A stretch of 64,000 bases of DNA from contig NC_056548.1 of the NCBI RefSeq assembly GCF_910596095.1, positions 8,271,151 to 8,335,150 on the forward strand. Reading direction: 5' to 3'. The stretch is from Thunnus maccoyii (Eukaryota > Chordata > Actinopteri > Scombriformes > Scombridae). The notes under the pieces are model-generated. The model had not been told where the DNA came from and ran no database searches. It saw only the letters and a program-made list of their open reading frames with translations. A program made the position numbers and the translations under genes. Numbering within the stretch: position 1 is the first letter of the stretch; the number at the start of each line of letters is the position of its first letter. Below, in pieces: positions 41,501 through 51,999 of the stretch.

Positions 41501-43780
41501 CTCAAATGTTAACATTTGCTGGTTTTCTCTGTTTTATATCATTGTTGAATGAATATCTTTACGTTTTCATCACCTCAGGCTCTCAGGACACAGGACATTC
41601 CATACACTAAATTATATTAATCTAAAAATAATTGTCAGATTAACAATTTATTAAAAATATATTAAAACTTTAATTGCAGTCCTACTTTACTGAACCAAGT
41701 GTCCTTCTCTCCCTCTAGACTGGTTTACTAGTCAGACAAAATTCTCGCCAGTGAGGTTCAACTCATCCAATGAGATTACTTCTGCCACTGACATTTTTTT
41801 TTTTTTTTTAAATACCTCAATCCAATCTACCCTTTGGCCATCACTAAATCATCCTCTGTCCTCGTTTTACATGTGCACACTGAAGGCAGGAATCAGAAAA
41901 ATCTTTAAACTGTGCTAATTTCTTCCCTCTGCCCTCATTAGGGAGTACGCCGAGGCCCTCGCTCTCTACAGAGAGAAAACCAACCAAGTCAGAGATCTGC
42001 GGAAATTCATCGATCGGCTCGATAACATCATGTCAGACCGGCAGAACAGATACAAAATAATGCGTAGGTAAATAACAGTCCAGTGGGTTCGAAAAAACAA
42101 CTCATAAATACATTATTATAACGTTTAATTGGACGAGATACAGTAAATCCTGCTTTTGTCTGATGCTTTCTTCCTCTTCCTCCTGAAGGTCACTCTCTGT
42201 GAGATGCAAGTTGTACTTCAATAACTTCCTGATAAAGATGAACTGCTGTGGCTCCATGATTTTTGACCACAACAATGAAACACTCTCAATCTCGGTATGT
42301 GTGTTCACCAGTTATTTTTAGGAAATGCATTGAAAGTTTGTCGCCTGTTTTGTTTTACAGCGTTTTCCGTGTCACATGATCATTGTGTTTTTGTTTTGTT
42401 TAGCAGTTACCATAAAGGCAAGAATTAGAGTTACTGAGCAGTTATCATATTGAATAAAAAGGCTGTGTTTTATTCTGAAAGGTAACAAACTAAATACAGT
42501 TGAATTGGGAAATCTTGAAGGAAGATGATTTACATTTTCACATGAATGCATCAAACTGGAACCTGCTCAGGCGTCCTGGTGGACAAAGGGGTTTAAGATG
42601 CTGACCATGTAAACTTAACAGCCCCGGTTCGAGTCCATCCCTCCTCTCTCTCTCCTCATTTCCTGTCTCTACTCAAAAAATCTACCCAAAATCCTTAAAC
42701 AAATAACTGAAACCTGCTACCGGCAGAAACTTTTTTTTTTTGTTTAACTCAATACAAGTAATACACAAACCTCTTCTTGCACACGTAAAGGTAAATCCTC
42801 CTGGCAGGGAGGATGATGACGTGAGTGACATGAGGTCCCTCTCCGGTGGCGAACGCTCCTTCTCCACCGTCTGCTTCATGCTCTCCCTGTGGGAGATCAC
42901 CGAGTCACCCTTCAGATGCCTCGATGAGTTTGACGTCTACATGGTGAGCTTGCAGAGATGTCAGACATACACACACTGCGATCTGGAGCGCACACACAGT
43001 TTGTAGCTTTACTCGACCGTGGCTTTCAGTCGCTTTCATTAATGAATCTCCTTCATTTCCTGCGTAAGGACATGCACAATCGGAGAATCTCTCTGGATCT
43101 GCTCCTGGAGCTGTCAGGGCGGCAGCACCTTCGACAGTTTATCTTCATTACGCCGCTGACCACTAGGTGACGCTCTCTTCAATATCTGTCTGTGTTTACA
43201 TGCTGCTCTCTCCACATTTTTTACTTTTACTTTAACCTTTACATCTTTGTTTCTTGTATAGAGGATGTAATGTGGCACCAAATTAATTACAAATAGTTTT
43301 TGCTGTTAATTATAATGCATAACTCAACCGATGCATTTGTAAATAAATTTATAAAGTGATTAAATAAAAACTGTAAAAGGGCTTTTTAAATCTTACCATT
43401 TCTTATTTACTAGTCTGTCTTCCTGTTATTATAATTAAATGTGTTTTTTGCCCTTTACTAATAGTTTTTAAATGCATGATGTAAAAGCAAATTTGATAAA
43501 TAATTTCTTAGTTTTTGTTTACAAAACCGTGAACATGTTTGTAATTATTACAGCGCCACTCTGCAGCTGCCATATTCTACTTTTAACAGTTCATTTCCTA
43601 TCGTCCCTCTTTGCTTTTATAAAGACTTTTTTTAAATGTGTCCGTGATGTTCAACGACTGACTGAATGTTACCTTCGCTTTGTGTCTTTCAGTAGTCTAC
43701 CCAGAACTAGTCTTATCAAAATCCATCAGCTTCAGGATCCGGAAAGAGTGCCGAGTCAAACAGGAGATGAAGATGTTTGA
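32597..43780 (+). CDS. smc6: Structural maintenance of chromosomes protein 6
   Basis: There are 26 coding exons in one frame, about 1085 residues: 32597-32731, 32824-32935, 34088-34193, 34339-34475, 34997-35058, 35164-35244, 35382-35483, 36074-36193, 36437-36532, 36712-36858, 36980-37068, 37193-37363, 37489-37667, 38042-38243, 38344-38458, 38573-38733, 39370-39505, 39629-39709, 39811-39981, 40306-40443, 40708-40853, 41942-42067, 42189-42294, 42791-42943, 43069-43166, 43693-43780. Walker A is GNNGSGKSA (split across 32935/34088). Two long coiled coils flank a hinge (about residues 453-672, from [14 protein letters not shown]). The ABC signature is LSGGERS (about 990) and Walker B is CLDEFDVYM (about 1016). 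SMC6 pairs with SMC5 in the nuclear SMC5/6 complex for recombinational repair, replication-fork and chromosome maintenance. Length and motif order match vertebrate SMC6. The ATG follows a spliced acceptor at 32582/32583, so exon 1 is noncoding. Confidence 0.95.
35618..35940. mobile_element. hAT-like MITE copy 4 (best preserved)
   Basis: The ends are AGAGCTGCAACTATTAATGT and ATAATCATTAGTTACAGCCCT in inverted relation, with GATAATCGATTAATCAATTT and its mirror AGATTAATCGATAATGAAAA inside. It lies in an smc6 intron (35484-36073). At about 323 bases it is probably close to full length. Confidence 0.7.
37688..37790. repeat. Deleted interspersed repeat leaving a perfect hairpin
   Basis: GAGAAGATCGATACCA and its exact reverse complement TGGTATCGATCTTCTC are separated by about 10 bases in an smc6 intron. 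The right part continues CATCTAAGTCTCAGTAAGAA, which resembles a fish repeat end I know (GAGTGGTATCGATCTTCTCA). It is best read as two ends of such an element brought together by internal deletion. Confidence 0.55.
41405..41684. mobile_element. hAT-like MITE copy 5 (in smc6 intron)
   Basis: It runs from AGAGCCGAGACAATTGTTGA to TAATTGCAGTCCT and contains CCAGCTTCTCAAATGTTAAC and a GATTAATTG core. It is more mutated at the left end than the copy at 35618. Confidence 0.5.
42572..42705 (+). mobile_element. tRNA-derived SINE fragment
   Basis: GGTTCGAGTCC (42629-42639) fits a Pol III B box, preceded by a decayed A-box half. It is followed by the CCTCTCTCTCTCCTCATTTC and CTGTCTCTACT tail that follows this head in a SINE-like repeat common in fish. 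The tRNA part is too altered to fold as a functional tRNA. It lies in the smc6 intron before the ABC-signature exon. Confidence 0.55.
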
Positions 43781-43795
43781 AGTGATCTCCAGTGA

Positions 43796-43801
43796 AATAA
43801 A
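43796..43801 (+). terminator. smc6: smc6 proximal AATAAA
   Basis: An AATAAA lies only 16 bases after the smc6 stop codon. If used, the 3' UTR would be unusually short. A donor-like AAAAAG|GTGACA follows at 43810/43811, so it may instead be spliced to a distal 3' UTR exon near 47165. Confidence 0.3.
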
Positions 43802-43839
43802 ACATAAAAAGGTGACATTTATGTGCATGATTACTGTAT

Positions 43840-44110
43840 ATTTCAGTGTTATTGTGTGTGTTTGGGAGTTGCTGCTTGTTAATGTCATTTTATCAGTTTG
43901 TTTGCTGTAGATAAATTTGTGAACGTATTATGAGACAGAAATTATGATTGTGTAATGATATTGATGTGCTGGCTGCATACAGAGGTACTTTTACTTATCA
44001 AGCTAACATTTGATTAGTTTTTTCACCCTGAAGGGTCTGTTATTGGTCTATGGTACCAGCAACACCGATGTCTCTTAATAGCGGCGTTATCAGCTGAAAC
44101 TTCTTTGGTC
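43840..44110 (+). repeat. Segmental duplication, left copy
   Basis: It matches 46325-46545 in the same orientation: TTTGGGAGTT.CTGCTTGTTA, ATAAATTTGTGA, TGAGACAGAAATT, GTGTAATGATATTGAT, ACAGAGGTAC, TTAGTTTTTTCAC.CTGAAGGG and CTTTGGTC. Differences are scattered substitutions and small indels. The copies are about 2.2 kb apart. Confidence 0.75.
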
Positions 44111-44201
44111 CGTTTGGGTGTTTTAACAAACATTTAAACAAAAAACTATGAATAATAATAATGATAATAAATCAAACAATCCAATGACACAAAACAATCA
44201 T

Positions 44202-44754
44202 TTATGTAACAATATTTATGTTTTTACTTATGTATCTTGGAGGAAAACGGGGGATTTTGATCTTCCAAGCACAGAAAATAACAGAATGGTCATTGAAACA
44301 ATCAGAAAGCAGCTCTGACTCAATAATCCTGCCTGCATGAGGAACAGATATCAAATCTAGCAGAAGTGATGATGTTTCAGTAACCCTGGTAGGTTCGGTA
44401 ATGAGTTGAGTTAAATTTATGTTATCAAATAAGCTTTTATCATTTGAAGAGGAACAATTAAACCAATTTACATTAAAGTCCACTAAAATAATCAAAAATG
44501 GATGGACAATTAAGAGAGATAATTGTAGACAATAAACATTTAGTGGATTCAAAAGGTGCAGATTGAGGTCTGTAGAGATTCCCTATAATCAAATGTTTAT
44601 AATGATGAAAACTTATCTTAACAAAAAGACTCTCAAAACACTCAATTTGAGGAAGAACAAGTTGTGACCTCAGTCTAGAAGTGACATATGTTGCCTCCTC
44701 CTCTACTGGCACTATCTGTTCGAAACAAAACATACTCAGTTTGGATTTCCTCAT
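44202..44754 (-). mobile_element. LINE apurinic-type endonuclease domain fragment
   Basis: Two overlapping minus-strand frames (44754-44473 and 44552-44202) read in order through endonuclease motifs: IIGNLYRPQSAP, then LVDFNVNW, then LTQLITEPTRVT and SSLLLDLISVPHAG, ending with NDHSVIF. This is the N-terminal nuclease of a non-LTR retrotransposon ORF2. The frameshift near 44500-44550, the V replacing G in the usual GDFN, and the missing polymerase show that it is dead. Confidence 0.75.
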
Positions 44755-45120
44755 CAGAAATACTACTGTTGAACCAAGTTTCAGAAAGAGTGATAACTTT
44801 AGGTCTATAGTGAGAAACTCAGGCTGTCAGAAGGTCAATTTCCTGACTTTTAAACCTTTTACAGTATTACTGCTGTAAAAAATAATTTAAAAAATGGTAT
44901 GAAAATTGCGTACTCTTAGCTGGTCAGCTGAGAAAAGGAAGTCACACCAGAGCGCAAAACACAAATGTGTGCACACACAGACATAAACAAGACAAAAAAC
45001 GCACAAACAAAGATTTACATGTAAAAAAAGTATAATGTCACGAGAGAGACACTTAGTCTGAATAAACTACAGGGGATAAAATGCAACAAAGCATTTATCC
45101 GTCACAGAAAACTCTCACTC

Positions 45121-45154
45121 CATGATGATGATGATAATAATAATAATAATAAAA
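45121..45154. repeat. (GAT)n(AAT)n microsatellite
   Basis: GATGATGATGATAATAATAA followed by further AAT units, within the repeat cluster. Confidence 0.85.
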
Positions 45155-45305
45155 ACAAGGGGCTCAAACAGGAGAGAGAAAGTAAAATGCACAGAATTAA
45201 AAATAGGACTCAAGAAGAGCAGTCTTGAGCACAGTTTGTTCACATTATTTAGGACAGTTCCCGAAGGTCAGTAGACCAATCCAGCAGGGTAACTCAGTTC
45301 AGGTC

Positions 45306-45470
45306 ATGTCTAGATGGTAACCCTAGATTTGTGAAACTCTCACAAGATTTGCACGTGTTGTTCTTTTATTGTGCACATTGTCATTGTACAAAATAATTAT
45401 GTTTTATGATGCGACTGGTTAGGTTTAGATCATGGTTTCTTTTGCAAATCTAGGGTTACCGTTTAGACAC
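45306..45470. mobile_element. Terminal-inverted-repeat element, copy 1
   Basis: It starts GTCTAGATGGTAACCCTAGA and ends with the inverse, TCTAGGGTTACCGTTTAGAC. The interior contains CATTGTACAAAATAATTATG, which appears in reverse complement in copy 2 at 45847-46094. There is no coding capacity. Confidence 0.75.
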
Positions 45471-45483
45471 GAACCTGCGAACG

Positions 45484-45700
45484 AGTCAAGTCAGTTTTAT
45501 TTATATAGTGCCGGGAAATTTTCTCAGGGCACCTTGACATGGAGCAGGTCTAGACCGTACTGTATAATTTACAGAGACCCAGTATTCCCCCAAGAGCAAG
45601 CACTTGGCGACAGCAGCAAGGAGAAACTCCCCTTTAACAGGAAGAAACCTCGAGCAGAACCAGCTCTAGCCTGGTCGAGACGGGTCAGGTGGGTGTGTGG
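45484..45700 (+). repeat. Common percomorph interspersed repeat
   Basis: Phrases such as AGTTTTATTTATATAGTGCC, GGAGCAGGTCTAGACCGTAC, AGCAAGCACTTGGCGACAGC and AACTCCCCTTTAACAGGAAG are ones I know from many fish genomes. The open frame across it (45432-45755) is a by-product. I am not sure of the family name. Confidence 0.65.
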
Positions 45701-45846
45701 TGTAGATACTGCGAGTCTGCAGATAGACCTACTTGCTGCAAACTGTAAACAGTAACGTTAATGTGTCATCCTGCTGGATCGGTCTACTGACTGTCAGGAA
45801 CTGTTGTAAATAATCTGAACAGTCTGTGAGCAAACCTACTCTGATT

Positions 45847-46094
45847 GTGTCTAGATGGTAACCCTAGATTCATGAAAGATCCAGCGACTGATCATTTTAA
45901 CCCAAACCATGATCTTTCCCAAACCCTAACCAAGTGTTTTTTGTGCCTAAACCTAACCAGACCTTAAGCACAGAGTTGTCACATCATAAAACATAATTAT
46001 TTTGTACAATGACAAACAATACGCACAACAATGGAGGAACAATACATACAAATCTCGAGGGAGTTTCACAAATCTAGGGTTACCATCTAGACAC
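45847..46094. mobile_element. Terminal-inverted-repeat element, copy 2 (inverted relative to copy 1)
   Basis: It starts GTGTCTAGATGGTAACCCTA and ends TAGGGTTACCATCTAGACAC, a near-perfect inverted repeat of over 20 bases. The interior CATAATTATTTTGTACAATG is the reverse complement of copy 1. Its middle part (AACCCTAACCAAGTG and so on) is extra compared with copy 1. Confidence 0.8.
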
Positions 46095-46324
46095 CTATAG
46101 AGCACAAAAATAAACTAAGGATACATTTATCAGTCACAGAAACTCACACTATATGATACTCTGTGTACTGTACAGAAATAAACTAAGATAGTTTTAAAGT
46201 TCAGATAAGATAATGTTACATTTACTCACGTCCTTGACAGTACCCGACAATAGTCCATCCCAGTAGAAAGAGTCAAATAACGCTACTGGTTACAACCCCC
46301 CCCCCCAAAAAAAGAAATGTTACT

Positions 46325-46545
46325 ATGGTCCTGTTTGTGTTTGGGAGTTACTGCTTGTTAATGTCATTTTGTCAGTTTGTTTGCAGGAGATAAATTTGTG
46401 ACCATATTGTGAGACAGAAATTGTGTAATGATATTGATATGTTGCCAGGACACAGAGGTACATTAACTTGTCAATCAACATTTCATTAGTTTTTTCACTC
46501 TGAAGGGTGAACTGAAACCTCTTTGGTCTGTTTTGGGTGTCTAAA
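46325..46545 (+). repeat. Segmental duplication, right copy
   Basis: This is the partner of 43840-44110. It lacks a short internal stretch (ATGATTGTGTAATG reduced to GTGTAATG) and the TATTGGTCTATGG part, but keeps the order of all other shared phrases. Confidence 0.75.
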
Positions 46546-47164
46546 GAGGAAGCAAAACCTCAAGGAGCTGCTAACTAGACTGATTCTTGCTATTTATATT
46601 CAGAATATTTATTGATAGTGGGAAAGTAAACATGTTGTGCACCTAAATACCTGAAGTCTTGGTCGGTTTTGACCTGATTTACAACTAAATTGTACTGATT
46701 TCCATCATTATCAGAGTCTTCTGGCATGATAATAATAAGGAGGTCACAGATTTGATTCCTGCTACAGAAACAGCACCCTTCACATAGAAAACCAATCTCT
46801 ACAAGGTCATATAACTGATTTTGAGTTCCCAGATAAATATAACTAGTGATGGTGAACAGTGCAGATGTTAAAAACAACACAGAAGATAGAGGTTTGTACA
46901 CTGTACAACTTTAAACTCTTGTTAAAATGTGTTGATATCTGGTCAATGTCTGGTGTGTTATTATAAGTTTTATGTGTTTTTACAAAATAGTGTACACAAA
47001 ATGATTCACAAGAGTTATTCTCAGTGTTTTTATGTCAGTTTTATAGTTGTAATGTACCAAATTATTGCCAAGATTATGTAGTAATTTTATCTTGATGCTT
47101 GCAGTTGATAATACAAATGGTTATGAATGGTTTTATATTTTAATCGTTTACTTTTTCTCACCAG

Positions 47165-47420
47165 TGTTTACCTCAGGAGTCTGGTCCCACAGAGGAAGAC
47201 TTTCACTCTGTGAGACCAGGACTCTATTCAGCCTGACAGTGTTCATATTTTTTTTTTTTTTTTTTTTACAACTGGTGGTTTCGTCTGTTAAATTTGCTCC
47301 TTGAGAAACTGATTATAGTTGATCATATTTGGGCTCTGTGGCATAAATGTGTATCATCCAGCAGCTGTTAGCTGAATATGAAGAATTGTTACCATTGTTG
47401 CAATAAACTGTGTTGTGTTT
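47165..47420 (+). other. Possible terminal exon with poly(A) site downstream of smc6
   Basis: A T-rich tract ending TTTTTCTCACCAG (to 47164) looks like an acceptor. An open frame of 23 codons plus stop follows (47165-47236). An AATAAA at 47402-47407 is followed by the GT-rich sequence TGTGTTGTGTTTTT, as expected of a real cleavage site. It might be a distal 3' UTR exon of smc6, spliced from AAAAAG|GTGACA at 43810/43811. Without RNA evidence this is only a candidate. Confidence 0.3.
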
Positions 47421-47482
47421 TTCATGCATCCTGGACTATTCATTCATCCACCCAGATCAACACATACATTCAACAAAGTGCT

Positions 47483-48053
47483 TAAAGGATAAGTTCACTT
47501 TTTTTTATCTTTAAACAACATTCAGGTGCCCATTGATCGTTGACAGCAGGTTTTGTTTGCTGTAATTATTCCTCCTGTTCATAGTAGACATTAAAAGATC
47601 CTTTCCTAATGTACTTTCAATGTAAATGATGGGGTGAAATCCACAGTTCTTATTATGTGCAAAAATATATTCAAAAGTTTATCTAAAGTTAAAATGAGGC
47701 CCCAGAAGTCTGAGTTAGTCAAATAAAGTGGATATTTTCCAAAGTTTCAGCTTTTTTAGTGTAAAATTCCCTGTTTGTGTTTCCCTGTTAAGCAGCAGTA
47801 GAACAATAGTGACAAAAAGAGGGAATTTTACACTACAATAACTGTAACTTTGGAACATTTGGATATATTTTTGTACAGAACGAGGACTGTGGATTTTGTC
47901 CCTCATGGCTTACATTGAAAGCGCATTAGGAGGTCTTTTAATGTCCACTATGAAAAGGAGTAATTATAGCGAGCAAAACCTCCTTTAATGTTGATATGAG
48001 CATCTGACTATTGTTTTAAGAAAGCGTTGGAAAAATTGTGAACTTGTCCTTTA
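47483..48053. mobile_element. Long fold-back element, copy 2
   Basis: The ends are AAAGGATAAGTTCACTTTTT and TTGTGAACTTGTCCTTTAAG, inversely related. The internal mirrored pairs ATTATTCCTCCTGTTCATAG / TATGAAAAGGAGTAATTATA and GTGTAAAATTCCCTGTTTG / AGAGGGAATTTTACACTA make almost the whole 570 bases one imperfect palindrome. Confidence 0.8.
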
Positions 48054-48135
48054 AGCCTGCATCATCCGTCATTATAAACCAGTTTCCATTAACTGCACCT
48101 GCTAGACTGTGTCTTTTTAAAAAGCCTGTTGATGG

Positions 48136-48141
48136 TTTATT
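48136..48141 (-). terminator. vsnl1: vsnl1 poly(A) signal candidate
   Basis: Minus-strand AATAAA, about 1.7 kb past the vsnl1 stop codon. Visinin-like genes have long 3' UTRs, so the stretch 48142-49817 may be mostly vsnl1 3' UTR; it shows no exon or strong repeat. Confidence 0.3.
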
Positions 48142-49817
48142 CATTTTAATCACTACAGAATTAATTTTGGGTGCAACACATGCCACATGTATAAAAGAAT
48201 ACAGTCACTTGTATTATGATTTTTCATATTTGATATAAACATTTACTAGACAAAGAATCCGACATGGTGACTGGACTGAAATGTATAAATAATACAGACA
48301 TAATAATGTGTGGGTTGGTTTCAGTTATGCTATAGACAGAACAGTGAAAAGCTTCTGCAACCTCCACTCCTGTAAGTGGACTACAAGCAGACACTCAGTC
48401 CATGCTTGCATAGCCTAAAAATAGGGGAAGCAAAACTGTTGAAAGAGAATTTCCGCAAATCGTTTTAACCTACATCACCAGCAAGTCGCCGACTCACACT
48501 GAAACGCTCTTTCAAAAGCTTTATCAAGCACCTCTCTGGAGGGTCCTGCAATATTAATGATTGCTGCAAACGGAATAGATAAGAAGATGAGACCTTTCAA
48601 TAAAAAGTTTCTCCTTACAAAAAAGTTTTATAAGTAGGAATGCAGTGTATCCAGTAAACATATATGAGGCTTTTTTCCCCCTTTTTTTTCTGCTGCTTTG
48701 GAAGTGGAGCCCCTCTCACAAGGTCCCCGGCCTAGAGAGTGAGCTCCCAGCATCAAAGGTCAAAAGCCAAGAATGTACTCATTTTGCAGTGCTCTTCATT
48801 TCTGTAAACATGTTGATATGTACTGTGTGAAGTTGTTTAAGTCTAAATCAACTAAGCAGCCTGAAAAATGCAGCCAATCTTGTATCGTTGTGGGGAATAA
48901 TGCACGAGTACTGTGCCAACAGCTGGGATTTTGGCTTTTCCTCTAGATTAAGCGGCAGCAGTACAACAGAATCATGCGGGAATGGTGCTCTATAAACGTA
49001 TTTCTGCTCATCCCAGAAGCAAAATATAATACGATGTTTATGTGAAAGCTCTTTCTTGGAGATTAGCCCACAATTGCAACCCAAAAATCCTTCAAAAACT
49101 CAAGTGTCACACATACACGTGTTATCAATGGAGGGAAGCATGCTCCCACATTACTGGAGGTGAACTAATGGTCTGATGAGTCACATACTGTACATCCCAT
49201 GCAACAATACTAAATGAATTTCGCAGGGTTTCTCTTTTATAACCACCTAGAGATGCAAAGGGTTAAGGATTATATTTTTTTTTTGACACATAATATATGC
49301 ATGCAAAGAACCTACTCTTCTTGGTTCCATCATGTGAAAACATCTGGAACAGACAGGAGCCTCTCTATTCTCCAAGAGCTCTACAAGTCTGGATAGTAGA
49401 GACAGTTACAATTATCATAGGAATTATTGTTTTGTTACTATTATGTAAAGCGTACAGTAGTTGCAGCAGTGAACACTGGGGATCCTAAATACTGCAGGAA
49501 CATAATTTAACGCAGTGCTCCACTGATATACAAGCTAGGGTTGAATGAGAATGTATAGGGTTACTGTGCACAAATCACACTGGCATGTTTTGAAATAGAA
49601 ATGTATGATATCTTATAGCTATATTCAAAATTATTCAGCATTTGACATTCTCATGCATACAACCACAAGAAGCGAGTCCATTGAAAAATAGTCCAAGCAT
49701 TGTTTGTTTGTTTTTTTTTCCTGTGGAAATGGCAGAGAACCTAATGAGACATTAAAACGTGTGCTGCTGTCCAGAGTGTGTGGATACAGACGGGGAGAGG
49801 AGCGAGCAGTGACTGGC

Positions 49818-51570
49818 TCACTTCTGCATGTCACACTGCAACAGGAGCACGATGGACGGGTCGCTCTTCGCCGCCTCTTTGAACTCTTCCAACGAGATCT
49901 GGTCGTCGTTGTTCTTATCCATTTTGCTGAAGATCTTGTCCACCCTCTGCTCTGGTGTCAAACCGTCCTCGTTCATCTTCATCATGATCACAGTGCCCAC
50001 CATTTTGTAGATAGCCTGCAGGGTTAGAGGCGCAGGGAGCAATTAGCAGAGCACTGTGGTTTATTGTGTTATTCATAGAGGCCTACCTGTATAAGTCTGT
50101 TCATAAAGATGTAGATCAGTGATTTCCAATGAAGGGTACATCTACAGTTGACAGAGGGAAATGAGGAAAGCAGCTAAACTCAACTAAAACTAAACTGAAA
50201 AATAGAAATTAAGCAGCCAAATAGGATTAAAAAATTGGAAATGAGATGTTAATCTTTAGTAAATTTACTATAATCACTAAGCTGCCCTTCAACCTGTCAG
50301 TTGTAACACATTAACATGTTGCAATTGAGAATTAGAGAAAACTAGTGAGCAAATGAGCAGTGAATTGAAATAGACAGCTCAAAGTAATAGTTAAATGGTT
50401 GAAACAGATTATTAAGATTAAAGGAAAAACACTTGAAACAGGTGTAGTTAAAAGTAAAGGATAAAGGGTGGAAATGTCCAGCTTTGAGACTGTCAAAGTG
50501 ATAGTAGTATGAATGCAAACTCGAACAAAGCAACCTAAACCTTAAAATAATTGTAATAATAACCACATTTATGGAATTAAAAGTGTCCAACATCCAGTTT
50601 ATAATCCAGTATATTTGGAACATGACGGTGCAGATGAAGGCGTATTGGGCTGTGGAGGTTACGTCAGATGAAAAACAGTGGGAATCAGTGATGTAAACGC
50701 TTTGAAATAAAACACACACCATATTTATCACTACAGGAATTGTCAATACGCTCCAGTAACACTGAGACATATCCGATTTACTGCTGATTGTGTTTCCAAA
50801 AATGGCATAAAGTAATCCAATACAACTGCAGTTTTTGTCATTATGAAACCGCCTCTGTACTCAAGGCTTTGCAGGTGTGCAGGAGACTGATAACAACAAC
50901 AAAAAAACCAAAAAAAAAAACACAGAGCTGGTCCCCCTGATGAGCGAGGGCTTATAATGACTGGATAATCCCTTACCTCGATTATCTCCAGCATCTCCAC
51001 TCTGGTGATTTTGCCGTCACCATCCAGGTCATACATGTTGAAGGCCCAGTTGAGTTTCTGCTCAAAGCTGCCGCGAGATGTGATGGACAGAGCGCAGATG
51101 AACTCTCGGAAATCGATGGTCCCGTCTCCGTTTTTGTCAAAGGTTCTGAAGGCGTGTTGTGCAAATTTTGATGCATCGCCATATGGAAAGAACTGTAAAT
51201 GTAAGGAGAGGAGGAGGGGTGGGGGGAGAGAGAGGAGAGATGTGCTCGTTACCGTTTAATAATTCAACCTGGGCTTTAAAGATGCTATGCTCTTGTTGTG
51301 ACAGCATGATGGGAAATAGCTATGCATCATTTCTAAGAGATGTGGAAGAAGCAGAGGATGAAGCAGAGGATGAAGCAGAGGATGAAGCAGCAGGGTTCAC
51401 ACACACACCTTGACATAAAGCTGCTGGAACTCATCCAGATTCAGCCTGCCACTGGGGCAGTCCTTCAGGAAGCCTTTGTACCACTGCTTCAGCTCGTGTT
51501 CGTTAAACTCTGTGTTCTTCACCAGATCCTCCATCACCTCGGGAGTCAGCTTGCTGTTCTGCTTTCCCAT
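49818..51570 (-). CDS. vsnl1: Visinin-like protein 1 (VILIP-1), neuronal calcium sensor
   Basis: There are three coding exons: 51409-51570 (54 codons), 50977-51192 (72 codons) and 49818-50015 (65 codons plus stop). The product is 191 residues, the family length. It starts MGKQNSKL, a Gly-2 myristoylation signal. EF-hand loops are [12 protein letters not shown] (73-84), [12 protein letters not shown] (109-120) and [12 protein letters not shown] (159-170); EF1 is degenerate with CPSG, as in all neuronal calcium sensors. The protein is nearly identical to mammalian VSNL1 as I recall it and differs from hippocalcin in [12 protein letters not shown] and the QCDMQK end. It acts as a calcium-myristoyl switch at neuronal membranes. 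The start exon is preceded by an acceptor (51575/51576), so exon 1 is noncoding. The paralogue (a or b) is unresolved. smc6-vsnl1 adjacency is also seen in humans. Confidence 0.96.
51348..51391. repeat. 12-base tandem repeat beside a vsnl1 splice donor
   Basis: GCAGAGGATGAA is repeated at 51351, 51363 and 51375 with a partial fourth copy. It lies in the intron 20-60 bases from the donor of the first vsnl1 coding exon, which itself reads AAG|GTGTGTGTGTG. Read on the plus strand it encodes [12 protein letters not shown] acidic units, without support as a gene. Confidence 0.85.
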
Positions 51571-51999
51571 GGTTCCTGTGGTGCAAGAACACGTGAATAA
51601 TGCATTTATCCATGCTTGGGCGATGGCAGTATGAAAATCTGTAGCACAGCATAGAAAACTATCTTTTATGTTTGCACTTCGAACATGACTACAGACAGTA
51701 AATATGTGTGTTTTCTTTATATTTTTAATTTTTTTTTTGGAAGGAAGCAAATATTTCCCTGATGCTCATGTTCTATTTCTGTCTGTTCAGCCTGTTTGTG
51801 CCAGTCTGTAGCCCTAGTAGCACTGACCTGGATCATCACTGTCAGATCAGATCCAGTTCATCAAATGTTCGATCGCTGCTATCAAGTTTCCACTGCGAAC
51901 ACTGTCCTATAACCCCGACAATGACAACAAAGCCACTGCTCGGTTGTACGAGAGGCACTGCTGCAGCAAATCCAGAGACAGGAGCGAGGGCAACATGCA

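Larger units (their letters stand above)
43811..48130. other. Repeat cluster downstream of smc6
   Basis: It contains a segment present twice (43840-44110 and 46325-46545), a minus-strand LINE endonuclease fragment (44202-44754), a GAT/AAT microsatellite (45121-45154), an inverted pair of terminal-repeat elements (45306-45470 and 45847-46094) around a common fish repeat (45484-45700), a possible terminal exon (47165-47420) and a long fold-back element (47483-48053). No complete gene is visible. Confidence 0.6.

Noticed and set aside
42572..42660. tRNA gene suggested by the GGTTCGAGTCC B box
   Set aside because: No acceptor stem or anticodon arm can be paired, and the 3' continuation is that of a fish SINE.
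43680..43910. Alternative open frame across the last smc6 exon
   Set aside because: It is in a different frame from the exon. The frame carrying SSLP...DPER matches the SMC6 C-terminus and ends at 43780.
51338..51413. CRISPR-like or protein-coding acidic repeat in vsnl1 intron
   Set aside because: It is a 12-base simple tandem repeat with no spacers. The acidic frame has no start, splice or homology support.
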